Shown: one piece after another, positions 52,910 through 64,000 of the stretch
How the letters are laid out: each line of letters opens with the position of its first letter
How positions within the stretch are numbered: position 1 is the stretch's first letter
DNA from: Ensifer sesbaniae
GTDB taxonomy: Bacteria; Pseudomonadota; Alphaproteobacteria; Rhizobiales; Rhizobiaceae
Direction: 5' to 3'
Assembly (NCBI RefSeq): GCF_013283665.1
Contig: NZ_JABEKU010000002.1
Span: forward strand, 308,863-372,862
DNA: 64,000 nt
Made by a program: the position numbers and the translations under genes
Notes under the pieces: generated by a model
The model's input: the letters and a program-made list of their open reading frames with translations, nothing else
Database searches by the model: none
What the model was told of the DNA's origin: nothing

Positions 52910-52952
52910 TCGGGTGCCATCCTTTCATCGAGCGCCGTGCCATTGTCGCCTC

Positions 52953-52966
52953 TTGATCAAGGTCAA
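52953..52966. promoter_or_regulatory. FNR/NnrR-type box upstream of cytochrome c'
   Basis: TTGATcaagGTCAA keeps TTG-N8-CAA and matches TTGAT-N4-ATCAA at nine of ten positions, like the box at nosR. It lies between two divergent genes and could serve either or both. Confidence 0.6.
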
Positions 52967-53027
52967 GGCGAAGCCGGCGAGCATCGCGCATTGTGGGTGA
53001 ATACAGCATGAGGTGTCGGACGAAAAC

Positions 53028-53390
53028 ATGATCGCCGCCAGCCAGACCGTCCGGAAACATGCAAGAGGATTGCTTGCCGCCTTGGTCGCCATCCTGTTTC
53101 TGGTCGCGCCGATTGCCGAGGCAGCCCCCATCGCATGCGAGCCACACGTTGCCGGCAGCGAACATGTCATTTCCTCACAGGGGAAAGCCGATCTCCGTGG
53201 CAAGACCGAAACAGGCGATCATAAAGCATGCTGCAAACGCATCTGCAGCCTGTGCAACACGCTTTTCCCGGCCCCTACCTTCGGTGCAATCACCCTGAAG
53301 TCGGGCGGGCACCGGGACCTCGCCCCCCAACCGCCCATCGCCGGCATCATCTCCCGGCCGCCCATCGGCCCTCCTCGACCCACCGGATGA
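53028..53390 (+). CDS. Small exported cysteine-containing protein near copper genes
   Basis: 120 residues from the ATG at 53028 (GTG at 53013 is an alternative). The N terminus has a membrane/signal segment (GLLAALVAILFLVAPIAEA); the middle has HKACCKRICSLCNTLFPAP with four cysteines, and the C terminus is Pro/Gly-rich. The cysteine group and its neighbours suggest metal binding, but I do not recognise the family. The multicopper oxidase gene follows in the same direction. Confidence 0.55.
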   Translation: MIAASQTVRKHARGLLAALVAILFLVAPIAEAAPIACEPHVAGSEHVISSQGKADLRGKTETGDHKACCKRICSLCNTLFPAPTFGAITLKSGGHRDLAPQPPIAGIISRPPIGPPRPTG

Positions 53391-53482
53391 GCAGGCCAGC
53401 CGCCGTTGGGCGGTGGCCCTCCGCGGCCGCGCCCGCTTGGCGCGGCCTTCGCCGGCATTGCCCGGCATGGAACAAGAGGTCA

Positions 53483-54940
53483 ATGAGCATGAAACGCCGT
53501 GAATTCCTGGGCGGGCTGATGTCGGGCGTCGCAGTCGCCGCATCGGCTGCCGCCCTACACCCAAGCAGAAGCTGGGCTGAGGCCAGCAAGGCAACATCTT
53601 CGGGCGCGGGCGCGCGCTCGCTTGCAATCACAAAACGCGTCATCGAGGTAAACGGCAGAGCCGCCGACGTCTTCGGGCTTCTCCAACCGGATGGCACCGT
53701 CGGACTGACGCTCGACGCCGACAGCCCGTTCGACGTCGCGCTTTCAAACCAAGGCGGCGAAGCGACGCTCATCCATTGGCATGGGCTCGCCCCGCCATGG
53801 GACATGGACGGTGTACCGGACAATCCTGCAGCACTCCTGAAGGCAAAGGAGACCCGGCATTACGCGTTTCCGGTCGGTGCGGGCGGCACGCACTGGATGC
53901 ATGCGCATACGCTCCAGGAACAGAACCTGCTCGCCGCGCCTCTGATCGTGCGAACCGCCGACGACAGGCAGCGCGACGAGCAGGAAGTCGTTATCCTGCT
54001 GCACGACTTCTCCTTCACGCCTGCCGAGGAACTGCTCGCCAAGCTGAAGGGATCGTCAGCCGGTCATGGGATGGACCACGGCGCGATGATGAAGAACATG
54101 GCATCCAATATGCAGGGAGGCGGGATGGCGATGCCGGGCATGGCCGCCATGGATCTGAACGACATCGAGTATGACGCCTACCTCGCGAACGACCGTACGC
54201 TCGATGATCCGGAAGTCGTCGCCGTCGAAAACGGAGGACGGATCCGCCTGCGCATCATCAATGGCGCAACGGCCACCGCCTTCACGGTCGACACCGGCGC
54301 CCTGACCGGACAATTGATCGCGGTCGACGGCCAGTCGGTGCAGCCGGTTTCCGGGAACCGTTTCCCGATTTCCATGGGCCAGCGGCTCGATATCCGGCTT
54401 GAGCTTCCGAAGTCAGCAGAAGCCCAACCCATCCTCGCGCTGCGGGAAGGAAGTGACCATCGTACAGGCATCATCCTGGCGCAGTCAGGGGCAAAGATCG
54501 CCAAGATTGCATCGCGTGGGAAGGAGCCAGGACCGGTGGTCGGGCTCGACCTCGAAGAGCGGTTGGCGGCCGTCGCGCCCCTTTCCGCTCGTCCTGCAGA
54601 CCGTCGGTTCGAGTTGACCCTGACGGGCAGCATGAGCGGCTACGACTGGCGGATCGAGGTTGGCGACGGCCTTGGCGTCCGCGAAGGCGAAAGGATCGAG
54701 ATCGCCATGCGCAACATGTCGATGATGTCCCACCCGATGCATCTCCACGGTCATCACTTCCAGGTCGTCGACATAGGTGGAAAGGTGCTCGGCGGTGCCG
54801 TGCGGGATACCGTTCTCCTGCCGCCGATGGGAAGCGTGAAGGTCGTGTTCGACGCCAACAATCCGGGCCGCTGGCCGCTCCACTGCCATCACCTCTATCA
54901 CATGGCATCGGGAATGATGTCCTTCGTCGCCTACACGTAA
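53483..54940 (+). CDS. Multicopper oxidase, CopA-like (Tat-exported)
   Basis: 485 residues. A Tat signal is at the N terminus ([20 protein letters not shown]). The four copper-binding segments are [38 protein letters not shown] and [14 protein letters not shown] Met/His-rich insert ([20 protein letters not shown]) is typical for Cu(I) oxidases involved in copper tolerance. It acts in the periplasm. The ATG at 53483 or the one six bases later may be used. It is 82 bases before the copper ATPase gene. Confidence 0.93.
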   Translation: MSMKRREFLGGLMSGVAVAASAAALHPSRSWAEASKATSSGAGARSLAITKRVIEVNGRAADVFGLLQPDGTVGLTLDADSPFDVALSNQGGEATLIHWHGLAPPWDMDGVPDNPAALLKAKETRHYAFPVGAGGTHWMHAHTLQEQNLLAAPLIVRTADDRQRDEQEVVILLHDFSFTPAEELLAKLKGSSAGHGMDHGAMMKNMASNMQGGGMAMPGMAAMDLNDIEYDAYLANDRTLDDPEVVAVENGGRIRLRIINGATATAFTVDTGALTGQLIAVDGQSVQPVSGNRFPISMGQRLDIRLELPKSAEAQPILALREGSDHRTGIILAQSGAKIAKIASRGKEPGPVVGLDLEERLAAVAPLSARPADRRFELTLTGSMSGYDWRIEVGDGLGVREGERIEIAMRNMSMMSHPMHLHGHHFQVVDIGGKVLGGAVRDTVLLPPMGSVKVVFDANNPGRWPLHCHHLYHMASGMMSFVAYT

Positions 54941-55022
54941 CGAGGGTGAGACGGCCCGGAAGGCGGGGAGGCGCCGGGCCCTATCCTTGATATCGGCGAG
55001 TACCGTTTACGGAGACGCTCCA

Positions 55023-57242
<2,220 letters not shown>

Positions 57243-57280
57243 GGCCGTAGCTCGTCGACGGCCGCCCCGGTTGACTGCAG

Positions 57281-57316
57281 GACGGCATGCGGACGGGAGA
57301 ACGTCCGCATGCCGTC
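57281..57316. terminator. Perfect 15-bp hairpin between converging genes
   Basis: GACGGCATGCGGACG (57281-57295) and CGTCCGCATGCCGTC (57302-57316) pair without mismatch across a six-base loop. It lies 38 bases after the copper ATPase stop and 64 bases from the end of the opposing gene, so it may end transcription from both sides. No T-run is present. Confidence 0.6.
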
Positions 57317-57379
57317 TCCCGCAGGCAAGGAAACCGGCGCAAGCTTTGCAGGGACCGGCCAGCCTCCTTGCGCAGGCTG

Positions 57380-58360
57380 CTATTTGCTCGAACCGGCTTT
57401 CGGCAGGGTCGCCCACTCAGCGAGGAACGCATCGCGGTTGCGAGCCGCCTCTTCCTCGTCAATCTTGACGACCTTGATCGAAGCGAGTTCCGGCAGCTTG
57501 ACGTAATCGGAAACCTTGATGTCCATTCGGCTCGGGCGACGGAACGCCACCTTCAGCAATTCGATCTGCGCCTCCTTGGAAAGCAGCGCGTCAATCGCCT
57601 TCTTGGCCACTTCTCCGGCCGGCGCGCCTTTTATCAGCGCCGCATATTCCGGCGTCGTGAATGTGCCGGAAGACGGATAGACGATACTGATTTCCGTCTG
57701 GCCACCGTCGACATAACTGTAGCTGTTGGTCTCGAATGTAACCCCGGCTGCGTATTCACCCATGGCTACGCCCTTCGGCACGGCTGACGAGGAACTGCTG
57801 ACGACGACGTTGCTGACCAGGCCCTTGTAAGTCACCTCGTCGAGCAGTTTCGACAGACCCCAGACGATCGTATAGCCGGTCGAGCTATTAGCCGGATCGG
57901 GAAGAATGATCCGTCCTTTCCAGACCGGATCGGCGAGATCCTTCCAGTCGGCAGGCGGCGCTGTTCCGTTCAACTGGTCAGTGTTGACCATTACCGTCAC
58001 GACATGGACGTTGGCCGGCTGGAAATAGTCGTCAGCAACGCGCAGTTCCTTTGGCATGGCCGCAAGTTCCGGTGAGGCATAGGGTTCCAGCGCGCCTTTG
58101 AACGCCCCCATCGTATTGGCCGAAGAGGACCAGAAGACGTCGCCCTGGGGCGCGGCCTTCTCCGCCTCGACGCGGCGCAGCAGCACGCCGCTGCCGCCGG
58201 TAATGACACCGGTCGGCGTGCCCGCCTTCTCCTGGATGACGGCCTGTACGGCCTCAACGGCCGGCATGGGGTTGGTGGTATAGATCACCGGATCGGCCGC
58301 GCTGGCGCTCGTTGCCGCCAGGCAAGCGAAAAACATGGGCGTTGCAATTCTTACTGTCAT
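57380..58360 (-). CDS. ABC substrate-binding protein, AfuA/FbpA type
   Basis: 326 residues. A signal peptide (ATPMFFACLAATSASA) precedes a type 2 periplasmic binding fold: PVIYTTNPMPAVEAVQAVIQ, TGGSGVLLRRVEAEKAAPQG and the hinge region VWKGRIILPDPANSSTGYTI. The FbpA tyrosines for iron are not obvious, while the general layout fits the AfuA subgroup that binds hexose phosphates. Downstream genes encode a double permease and an ATPase. Confidence 0.9.
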   Translation of the reverse strand: MTVRIATPMFFACLAATSASAADPVIYTTNPMPAVEAVQAVIQEKAGTPTGVITGGSGVLLRRVEAEKAAPQGDVFWSSSANTMGAFKGALEPYASPELAAMPKELRVADDYFQPANVHVVTVMVNTDQLNGTAPPADWKDLADPVWKGRIILPDPANSSTGYTIVWGLSKLLDEVTYKGLVSNVVVSSSSSAVPKGVAMGEYAAGVTFETNSYSYVDGGQTEISIVYPSSGTFTTPEYAALIKGAPAGEVAKKAIDALLSKEAQIELLKVAFRRPSRMDIKVSDYVKLPELASIKVVKIDEEEAARNRDAFLAEWATLPKAGSSK

Positions 58361-58423
58361 GACAGTTCCTCTCTCTTGGTTGGCACCCGACGCGTCCCTC
58401 GCGCGATCGGCTTTGGCTTGGCC

Positions 58424-60060
58424 TCACTTGGAGGCAAACAGGTCGACCTTGAACATCGTCGTGGCGATGACCACCGGCACCAGGATGACGGCGACCAGCA
58501 CAAGGCCATAGGCGGAGGCGTAGGCCATCAATCCGGAGTCGATCAGCCGAAAGATCTGGATCGGCAAGGTCTCGCGGCCGCCGGAATAGACCAGCAGCGA
58601 AGCCGACAGCTCGGATACGGTCGTCGTCCATGTCAGGATCGCGGCGGAGGCGACAGCGGGCAGCATCATCGGCAGCACGACGCGCAGGAAGGTGCGCAAC
58701 GGTGGCGAGCCAAGGCTGATGGATGCCTCTTCAATCGAGTTTGGTATGTTGTGCAGGATCGCCTGGCCGTTACGCATCCCGAAGGGCATGCGGCGGATGA
58801 CGTAGGCGAGAACGATGATCGTCGACGTACCCGTCAGTGCCAGGAAACCGTCATTGAAGGAAGCAAGAAGCCCGACACCGAGAACCGTGCCTGAAAGCGC
58901 GAGCGGTATTGCCGAAACATAGTCGATGAATGGTGTCACCAGGTTCGACTTCTTGACGACGAGGTAGCTGACAAGCGTGCTGAACATGACAGAGATGAGC
59001 GTTGCGACACCGGCGTAGAGGATCGAATTGACCAGCGGTCCAGGAGCGGTGATGAAAACGCGCGCCATGTTGTCGAGCGTCCACTCTCCCCAGCGCAGAA
59101 CCGGCCCGCGCGAGGCAGTGAAGGCACCAACCGCGATCGTGACGAGCGGCAGGAGGGAAACGGCGACAACGATGCCGCCCGAAGCACTGACGAGGACACC
59201 ATGCATGCCCCGAAGCGGTTGTGGCTTGGCTCCTCGGCCTTGGACGATTTCGAAGCGCCCTTTGGCGATAATTCGCCGGTTCAAAAAAAGTACCGCCATG
59301 ACGATCAGCACGGAGGTGCTGGCAAGCGTGCTTTGCATGGTGAGGTTCGTCGCCCCCTCCGCCACGGCCGCCTGGTAGATCGCGACCGAAAGCAGTGGCA
59401 CGTTGTGGCCGAGGATCGTCGAGATCGCGAAATTGCCGACCACCATGGTGAAGACGAGCAGCGTCGAGGCCAGGATGGCTGGCCGGATAACCGGCAGCAT
59501 CACATGGAGCCGGGAGCGAAGCGGCGCCGTTCCGAGACTCTGGGCGGCCTCTTCCAATTGCGCATCGAATTTGCCGATCGCCGCCACCGTGCCGATGTAG
59601 ACATAGGTGTAGTAGATGAAGCTCATCGAGGTGATGAGACCGAACCAGCCGTAAAAGCTCGGCAAAAGAATGCCGTAGCCCTTCAGGAAACGGGTGACGA
59701 CGCCGTTGTTGCCAAGGATCATCAACCAGGTCTGCGCCGTTACCACCTCCGGAATGACGAGGGTAATCAGGGGCAGAAGCGTGATCAGCAGCTTGCCACG
59801 AAAACGATAGCGCGCCGAGACATAGGCGAGCGGCACGCCGATCAGTGTCGAAAACAGCGTGACGATGCAGGCGAGCACAAGCGTGTTGCCGATAGCGGCG
59901 AGGCTGTGTCCGTCCCCGACGAGCTGGAGCCATCCGGAGCGCCCCTCGCCGAGAAAACTCGCGGTGAAGACATAGAGCAGCGGGTAAAGGACGAAGACCC
60001 CGAGAAGACCGAGGGCAAGGGCGGAAAGCCAGGGCCAGGGAGAGCGAAGAGCAGAAGCGT

Positions 60061-60064
<4 letters not shown>
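58424..60064 (-). CDS. ABC permease with two fused transmembrane domains
   Basis: 546 residues from the ATG at 60064, overlapping the ATPase gene by four bases. It has about twelve membrane segments and two EAA-loop motifs, one per half: EEAAQSLGTAPLRSRLHVML and EEASISLGSPPLRTFLRVVL. Such fused permeases are characteristic of the FbpB/AfuB/phosphonate group. Confidence 0.93.
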
Positions 60065-61122
<1,058 letters not shown>

Positions 61123-61154
61123 AGGTTCCCCTTCTTTTTTATGATCGCGTCGCC

Positions 61155-61979
61155 TCAGTCCCGCGGGCCGGCCAACAGGTCTGCGGCGGGTCTGAGATCT
61201 GCGATGATTTCGAGCGCCTGCCGGTGAATGCGCGCGTCACCCGCCCCCAATAGTTGCCCCGAGCTTTCGAGTGTCAGCGGTTCGCCGAACCAGTCGGTGA
61301 CGATGCCGCCCGCCCCCTCGACAATCGGCCGGAATGGCGCAAAATCGAAAACCTTCTGGCCACCATCGAGTGCAAGATCGGTCCTCCCGTCGGCGAGCAG
61401 ACCGTAGTTCAGGCTCGCCCCCCCGTAGACGCGGGCGCTGGTGACGGAACGCAGTCGGTCGAGAGCAGGGCGCTCATGCGCAGCCAGATAGTCCTGGTTG
61501 CTGTTCGTCATGATTGCCTGGGCCAGCGACGGACAGTTCCGCACGCTGACAGGCGCGCCGTTGCGCGTCGTCTGCCGGCCGTCGGCGCCGATCCAGCGTG
61601 AATCGATCGCCGGAATATCGATGATGCCGATGCGTGGTATACCGGCGACGGCGAGCGCGATCAGGGTGCCATAGACGGGCATTCCGGCAATGAAGGCCGT
61701 CGTACCGTCGATCGGATCGAGCACCCATACGTACTCGCTGCCCGGGCGGACCCACTCCCGCTCCTCGCCGATTATGCCATGCGCGGGGTAGCGCGTGGTA
61801 ATCATGCTGCGAAGCCGATCCTCGATCAGCATGTCCATCGCTGTCACCAGGCTGCGATCCGGCTTCACCGAGGCATCGAAGCGAACCGCGCCATTTTCCC
61901 TGAGCACGGCACGGGCGACATCCGCCAATTCGGCAGCGAATGCCACATACTGGCCTTCTATGAGGGGGGTGCTGCTCAT
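61155..61979 (-). CDS. Inositol-monophosphatase-family phosphatase
   Basis: 274 residues from the ATG at 61979; upstream starts at 62018 and 62054 are possible. The metal-binding motifs of the family are present: GIIGEERE, VWVLDPIDGTTAFI, and near the C terminus the DFAPFRPIVEGAGGIVTDWF segment replaces the usual WD motif with FD. Family members dephosphorylate inositol phosphates, histidinol phosphate or nucleotide 3' phosphates. Its place 32 bases ahead of the importer genes suggests it handles the imported compound. Confidence 0.85.
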   Translation of the reverse strand: MSSTPLIEGQYVAFAAELADVARAVLRENGAVRFDASVKPDRSLVTAMDMLIEDRLRSMITTRYPAHGIIGEEREWVRPGSEYVWVLDPIDGTTAFIAGMPVYGTLIALAVAGIPRIGIIDIPAIDSRWIGADGRQTTRNGAPVSVRNCPSLAQAIMTNSNQDYLAAHERPALDRLRSVTSARVYGGASLNYGLLADGRTDLALDGGQKVFDFAPFRPIVEGAGGIVTDWFGEPLTLESSGQLLGAGDARIHRQALEIIADLRPAADLLAGPRD

Positions 61980-62130
61980 TCTCGCATCGACACTTTCCCG
62001 GTTCTTGGCAGCCGACATCGCTCCCGCAGCATGTGCGAGCTCGTTGCCGGACAATGCTTCCGACCGATTGAAGGGTTTTCTCCAGCCGTTTCTGGCCTTT
62101 GTTTCTCCTACCTACATGCGATCGGCGTTT

Positions 62131-62168
62131 GTGGCAATATGTGTTTTTAGTGGCATTATGTGTTTTTG
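62131..62168. promoter_or_regulatory. Tandem 19-bp direct repeats, candidate DeoR operator
   Basis: GTGGCAATATGTGTTTTTA (62131-62149) is followed immediately by GTGGCATTATGTGTTTTTG (62150-62168), 17 of 19 bases alike, and GTGGCAATAC recurs at 62191-62200. The array is in the divergent region between the phosphatase/importer operon and the DeoR gene. Confidence 0.65.
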
Positions 62169-62241
62169 TGCGACAACCTGCATGGCGCTTGTGGCAATAC
62201 GAGGCATCGCGTATCTAGCTTGCGCAAAGGGAGATGGGACG

Positions 62242-63030
62242 ATGTGGCAAGAAGAGCGCCAACAGAAAATCCGTTCACTGCTTGCGGCCTACGGCCAGGT
62301 GTCGATCGATCGCATCGTCGAGGATTTCGGCGTGTCGCGCGAAACGATCCGCCGTGACTTCATGGAAATGGAACTGGCCGGGGAGTTGCGCAGGGTGCGC
62401 GGCGGGGCTGTACCTGTTGCGCGCGAGGACACGACCTTTGGCGTCCGCATAACCCAGCGGCTCCAGGAGAAACGGGCAATTTGCGCGGCGGCGTTGAGCT
62501 TCCTCGAAAGCGGCCTGACGGTCTTCATGGATGCCGGCTCGACAAGCTCGACGATGGCCGAGGCGCTTGCCGGGCCGACCGGGCTTACCAATCTCACCAT
62601 CCTCACCAATTCCATTGACGTCGCAAGCCAACTGACCGAGCGGTCAGGCGAACTTTCACGTGGCACGCGCGTCATCCTGCTTGCCGGCAACGTGAAGCAG
62701 GATCCGTTGGAAACCTACGGCGAGGCGACGATCAACGACATCCAAAGGTATCGGGCGGATGTCGCACTGCTCGCCCCTTGGGGCGTCGATGCCACGATGG
62801 GCGCGATGAACTACTTCCTGCATGGCGCGGAGATTGCGCGTGCGATGGTCCGCAACGCCGGCCGGACGATCATCCTTGCCGACCACTCCAAGATCGGGGT
62901 GGTCAGCCGTTCGGTCTTCTGCGAGACGCGCGAGATGGCCCACCTCATCACCGACGCAAAAGCGCGGCAAAAGGCTGGTTTCGAGGCACTTTGGACCGCA
63001 GTGCCCGGCCTTATCGTTGCAGGCGAGTAA
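62242..63030 (+). CDS. DeoR/GlpR-family transcriptional regulator
   Basis: 262 residues from the ATG at 62242 (GGGAGATGGGACG upstream). An N-terminal DeoR helix-turn-helix (EERQQKIRSLLAAYGQVSID, RIVEDFGVSRETIRRDFMEM, ELRRVRGGAVP) precedes a sugar-phosphate sensing domain (VFMDAGSTSSTMAEALAG, LTILTNSIDVASQL, ADVALLAPWGVDATMGAMNY, TIILADHSKIGVVS). DeoR proteins respond to phosphorylated sugars, consistent with the importer and phosphatase transcribed divergently. Confidence 0.92.
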   Translation: MWQEERQQKIRSLLAAYGQVSIDRIVEDFGVSRETIRRDFMEMELAGELRRVRGGAVPVAREDTTFGVRITQRLQEKRAICAAALSFLESGLTVFMDAGSTSSTMAEALAGPTGLTNLTILTNSIDVASQLTERSGELSRGTRVILLAGNVKQDPLETYGEATINDIQRYRADVALLAPWGVDATMGAMNYFLHGAEIARAMVRNAGRTIILADHSKIGVVSRSVFCETREMAHLITDAKARQKAGFEALWTAVPGLIVAGE

Positions 63031-63331
63031 TTCGCCTTGAACGTGGGTTTTCGCCGAGCCGGCTAGGTGGCGAAAAACTGATGTAGCTTTCGTACATTTC
63101 GAACATCGAGATTGCCAAGAAGGCCGGCGCACGTATAGTTTCCATCTTCCCTGGCGGCTTCGTCGTCGCCTCCCTCGCCGATGGAAACATCAATCTCAAC
63201 GCCTGCCACGCGCCGACCCATCCCTCATCATGCCGACGCCCCCGATGTCTGTGATGCTCGACGTGCTCTTTGTCCTGCTCGCACGCAAATGCGAGGCAGA
63301 CGCTTCATGAAACCGATGCTAGGATATGGAC
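63031..63331. other. Intergenic region with a coding remnant
   Basis: 301 bases between the DeoR and phosphatase genes. Apart from the remnant at 63087-63254, it shows no supported feature. Confidence 0.5.
63087..63254 (+). pseudogene. Short coding-like remnant
   Basis: The frame reads LSYISNIEIAKKAGARIVSI and then FPGGFVVASLADGNINLNAC with GC-rich third positions, which looks like real protein, but it begins right after an in-frame TAG and has no good start or ribosome site. It ends at a TGA at 63252-63254 after a Pro/His/Arg-rich tail that looks non-coding. Probably a decayed gene fragment of unknown family. Confidence 0.3.
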
Positions 63332-63916
63332 ATGGAAACGATCCTTTCTCCAATGCTGACCGTTTGCGGTATCGAGGAACTACCGGGTCAGAGCAGCCGA
63401 AACGTGACCCATGTTCTGTCGATCGTCGACCCGGAACTCCCGGAGCTGGAAGCTTTCGACGCCTACGGTGAGCATTACCGCACGATCTTGCGCTTCCACG
63501 ATATCATTGAGGCGGCGCCAAACCGGGTGATGCCTCGCCCGGACCATGTGGAAGCCATCCTTCGCTTCGGTACAGATTTCCTGATGCGTGAAGATCGGGA
63601 AGCCGCCAGCCATGTGCTGGTTCATTGCCACATGGGCGTATCACGCTCGACGGCAGCCATGCTGACCCTGATGGCGCAGGCAAATCCGGAGGAGTCCGGT
63701 GAAAAGCTCTTTGCCCGCCTCGCCGCAATCCGCCCCCAGGCCTGGCCGAACTCCCAGATGATCGTCTTTGCCGATGAACTGCTCGGGCGCGCGGGCGAGC
63801 TCACCACTGCACTCGGCCGCCATTACGGCCGCCAGATCAAGAGCCGCCCGGAGTTCAGCGATTGGATGACGTCCCTCGGCCGTCAGGCCGAACTGCAGAT
63901 GGCCATCCACGACTGA
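63332..63916 (+). CDS. Tyrosine-phosphatase-like protein
   Basis: 194 residues from the ATG at 63332, which has AGGA seven bases upstream; an ATG six bases earlier is possible. The phosphatase loop HCHMGVSRSTA fits H-C-x5-R-S/T with Cys99. A general acid aspartate could lie in RFHDIIEAAPNR. The C-terminal helices include RPQAWPNSQMIVFADELLGR. Rhizobial proteins of this type are dual-specificity-like phosphatases of unknown target. No operon partner is visible. Confidence 0.88.
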   Translation: METILSPMLTVCGIEELPGQSSRNVTHVLSIVDPELPELEAFDAYGEHYRTILRFHDIIEAAPNRVMPRPDHVEAILRFGTDFLMREDREAASHVLVHCHMGVSRSTAAMLTLMAQANPEESGEKLFARLAAIRPQAWPNSQMIVFADELLGRAGELTTALGRHYGRQIKSRPEFSDWMTSLGRQAELQMAIHD

Positions 63917-64000
63917 CGGCTGAAGGCGCACCCCTCGTCCGGCATCACCCGCAAGGGCAGCTAACGCGGACCCGCTTCCGTCGACGGGTCCGCCGATGGA

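Overview
This 64 kb window looks like accessory-replicon DNA, probably from a megaplasmid or chromid of a Rhizobiaceae bacterium of the Sinorhizobium/Ensifer type. The signs are high GC with GC-rich third codon positions, the gene order nosRZDFYLX, a complete tad/flp pilus locus whose pilin promoter carries a CtrA-type site, and the non-phosphorylated L-fuconate pathway. No rRNA or tRNA gene, CRISPR array, insertion sequence, replication gene or ribosomal-protein gene was seen. The genus call is an inference from gene content.

Layout. 1-820: the 3' end of a D-amino-acid dehydrogenase gene and ridA. 821-5270: an alpha/beta hydrolase, two tandem PAP2-family membrane proteins and two small membrane proteins. 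5597-20347: a Tad (type IVc) pilus locus. Most of it is one long minus-strand cluster running pilin, cpaB, cpaC, short lipoprotein, tadG, two tadE-like genes, cpaE, an L,D-transpeptidase, cpaF, tadB, tadC, an AAA+ ATPase and a coiled-coil membrane protein. A tadD-like lipoprotein and the prepilin peptidase cpaA are on the plus strand. 20393-30296: nitrous oxide reduction, nosRZDFYLX, with a divergent ferritin-like gene that shares an FNR/NnrR-type box with nosR. 30545-34739: a VOC protein, then a GtrB-like glycosyltransferase, a methyltransferase and a GtrA/glycosyltransferase fusion, probably for surface glycan modification.

34881-39937: L-fuconate catabolism (dehydratase, 4-dehydrogenase, diketo-acid hydrolase, lactonase) with an IclR regulator and a MaoC gene remnant. 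40184-50538: a mixed stretch of small genes, including a ParDE toxin-antitoxin pair, a GNAT and HEPN-like pair, an EamA exporter, a Nudix hydrolase, a DJ-1/PfpI protein, a ribbon-helix-helix protein, a cupredoxin and a large SH3/Gly-rich secreted protein. 50691-57242: metal and redox genes (chromate transporter, HMA copper chaperone, cytochrome c', multicopper oxidase, copper P-type ATPase). 57380-63030: a ferric/hexose-phosphate-type ABC importer, an inositol-monophosphatase-family phosphatase and a divergent DeoR regulator with 19-bp direct repeats upstream. 63332-63916: a tyrosine-phosphatase-like protein.

Several parts fit together. The copper genes, the cupredoxin and the copper enzyme NosZ (with NosD/F/Y/L maturation) form a copper and denitrification theme, and cytochrome c' with its own FNR/NnrR-like box suggests nitric oxide handling under the same control. 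The least described parts are the accessory genes inside the tad cluster (L,D-transpeptidase, winged-helix AAA+ ATPase, coiled-coil protein, short lipoprotein), the ferritin-like partner of nosR, and the importer/phosphatase/DeoR unit, which I predict handles a phosphorylated sugar or polyol.
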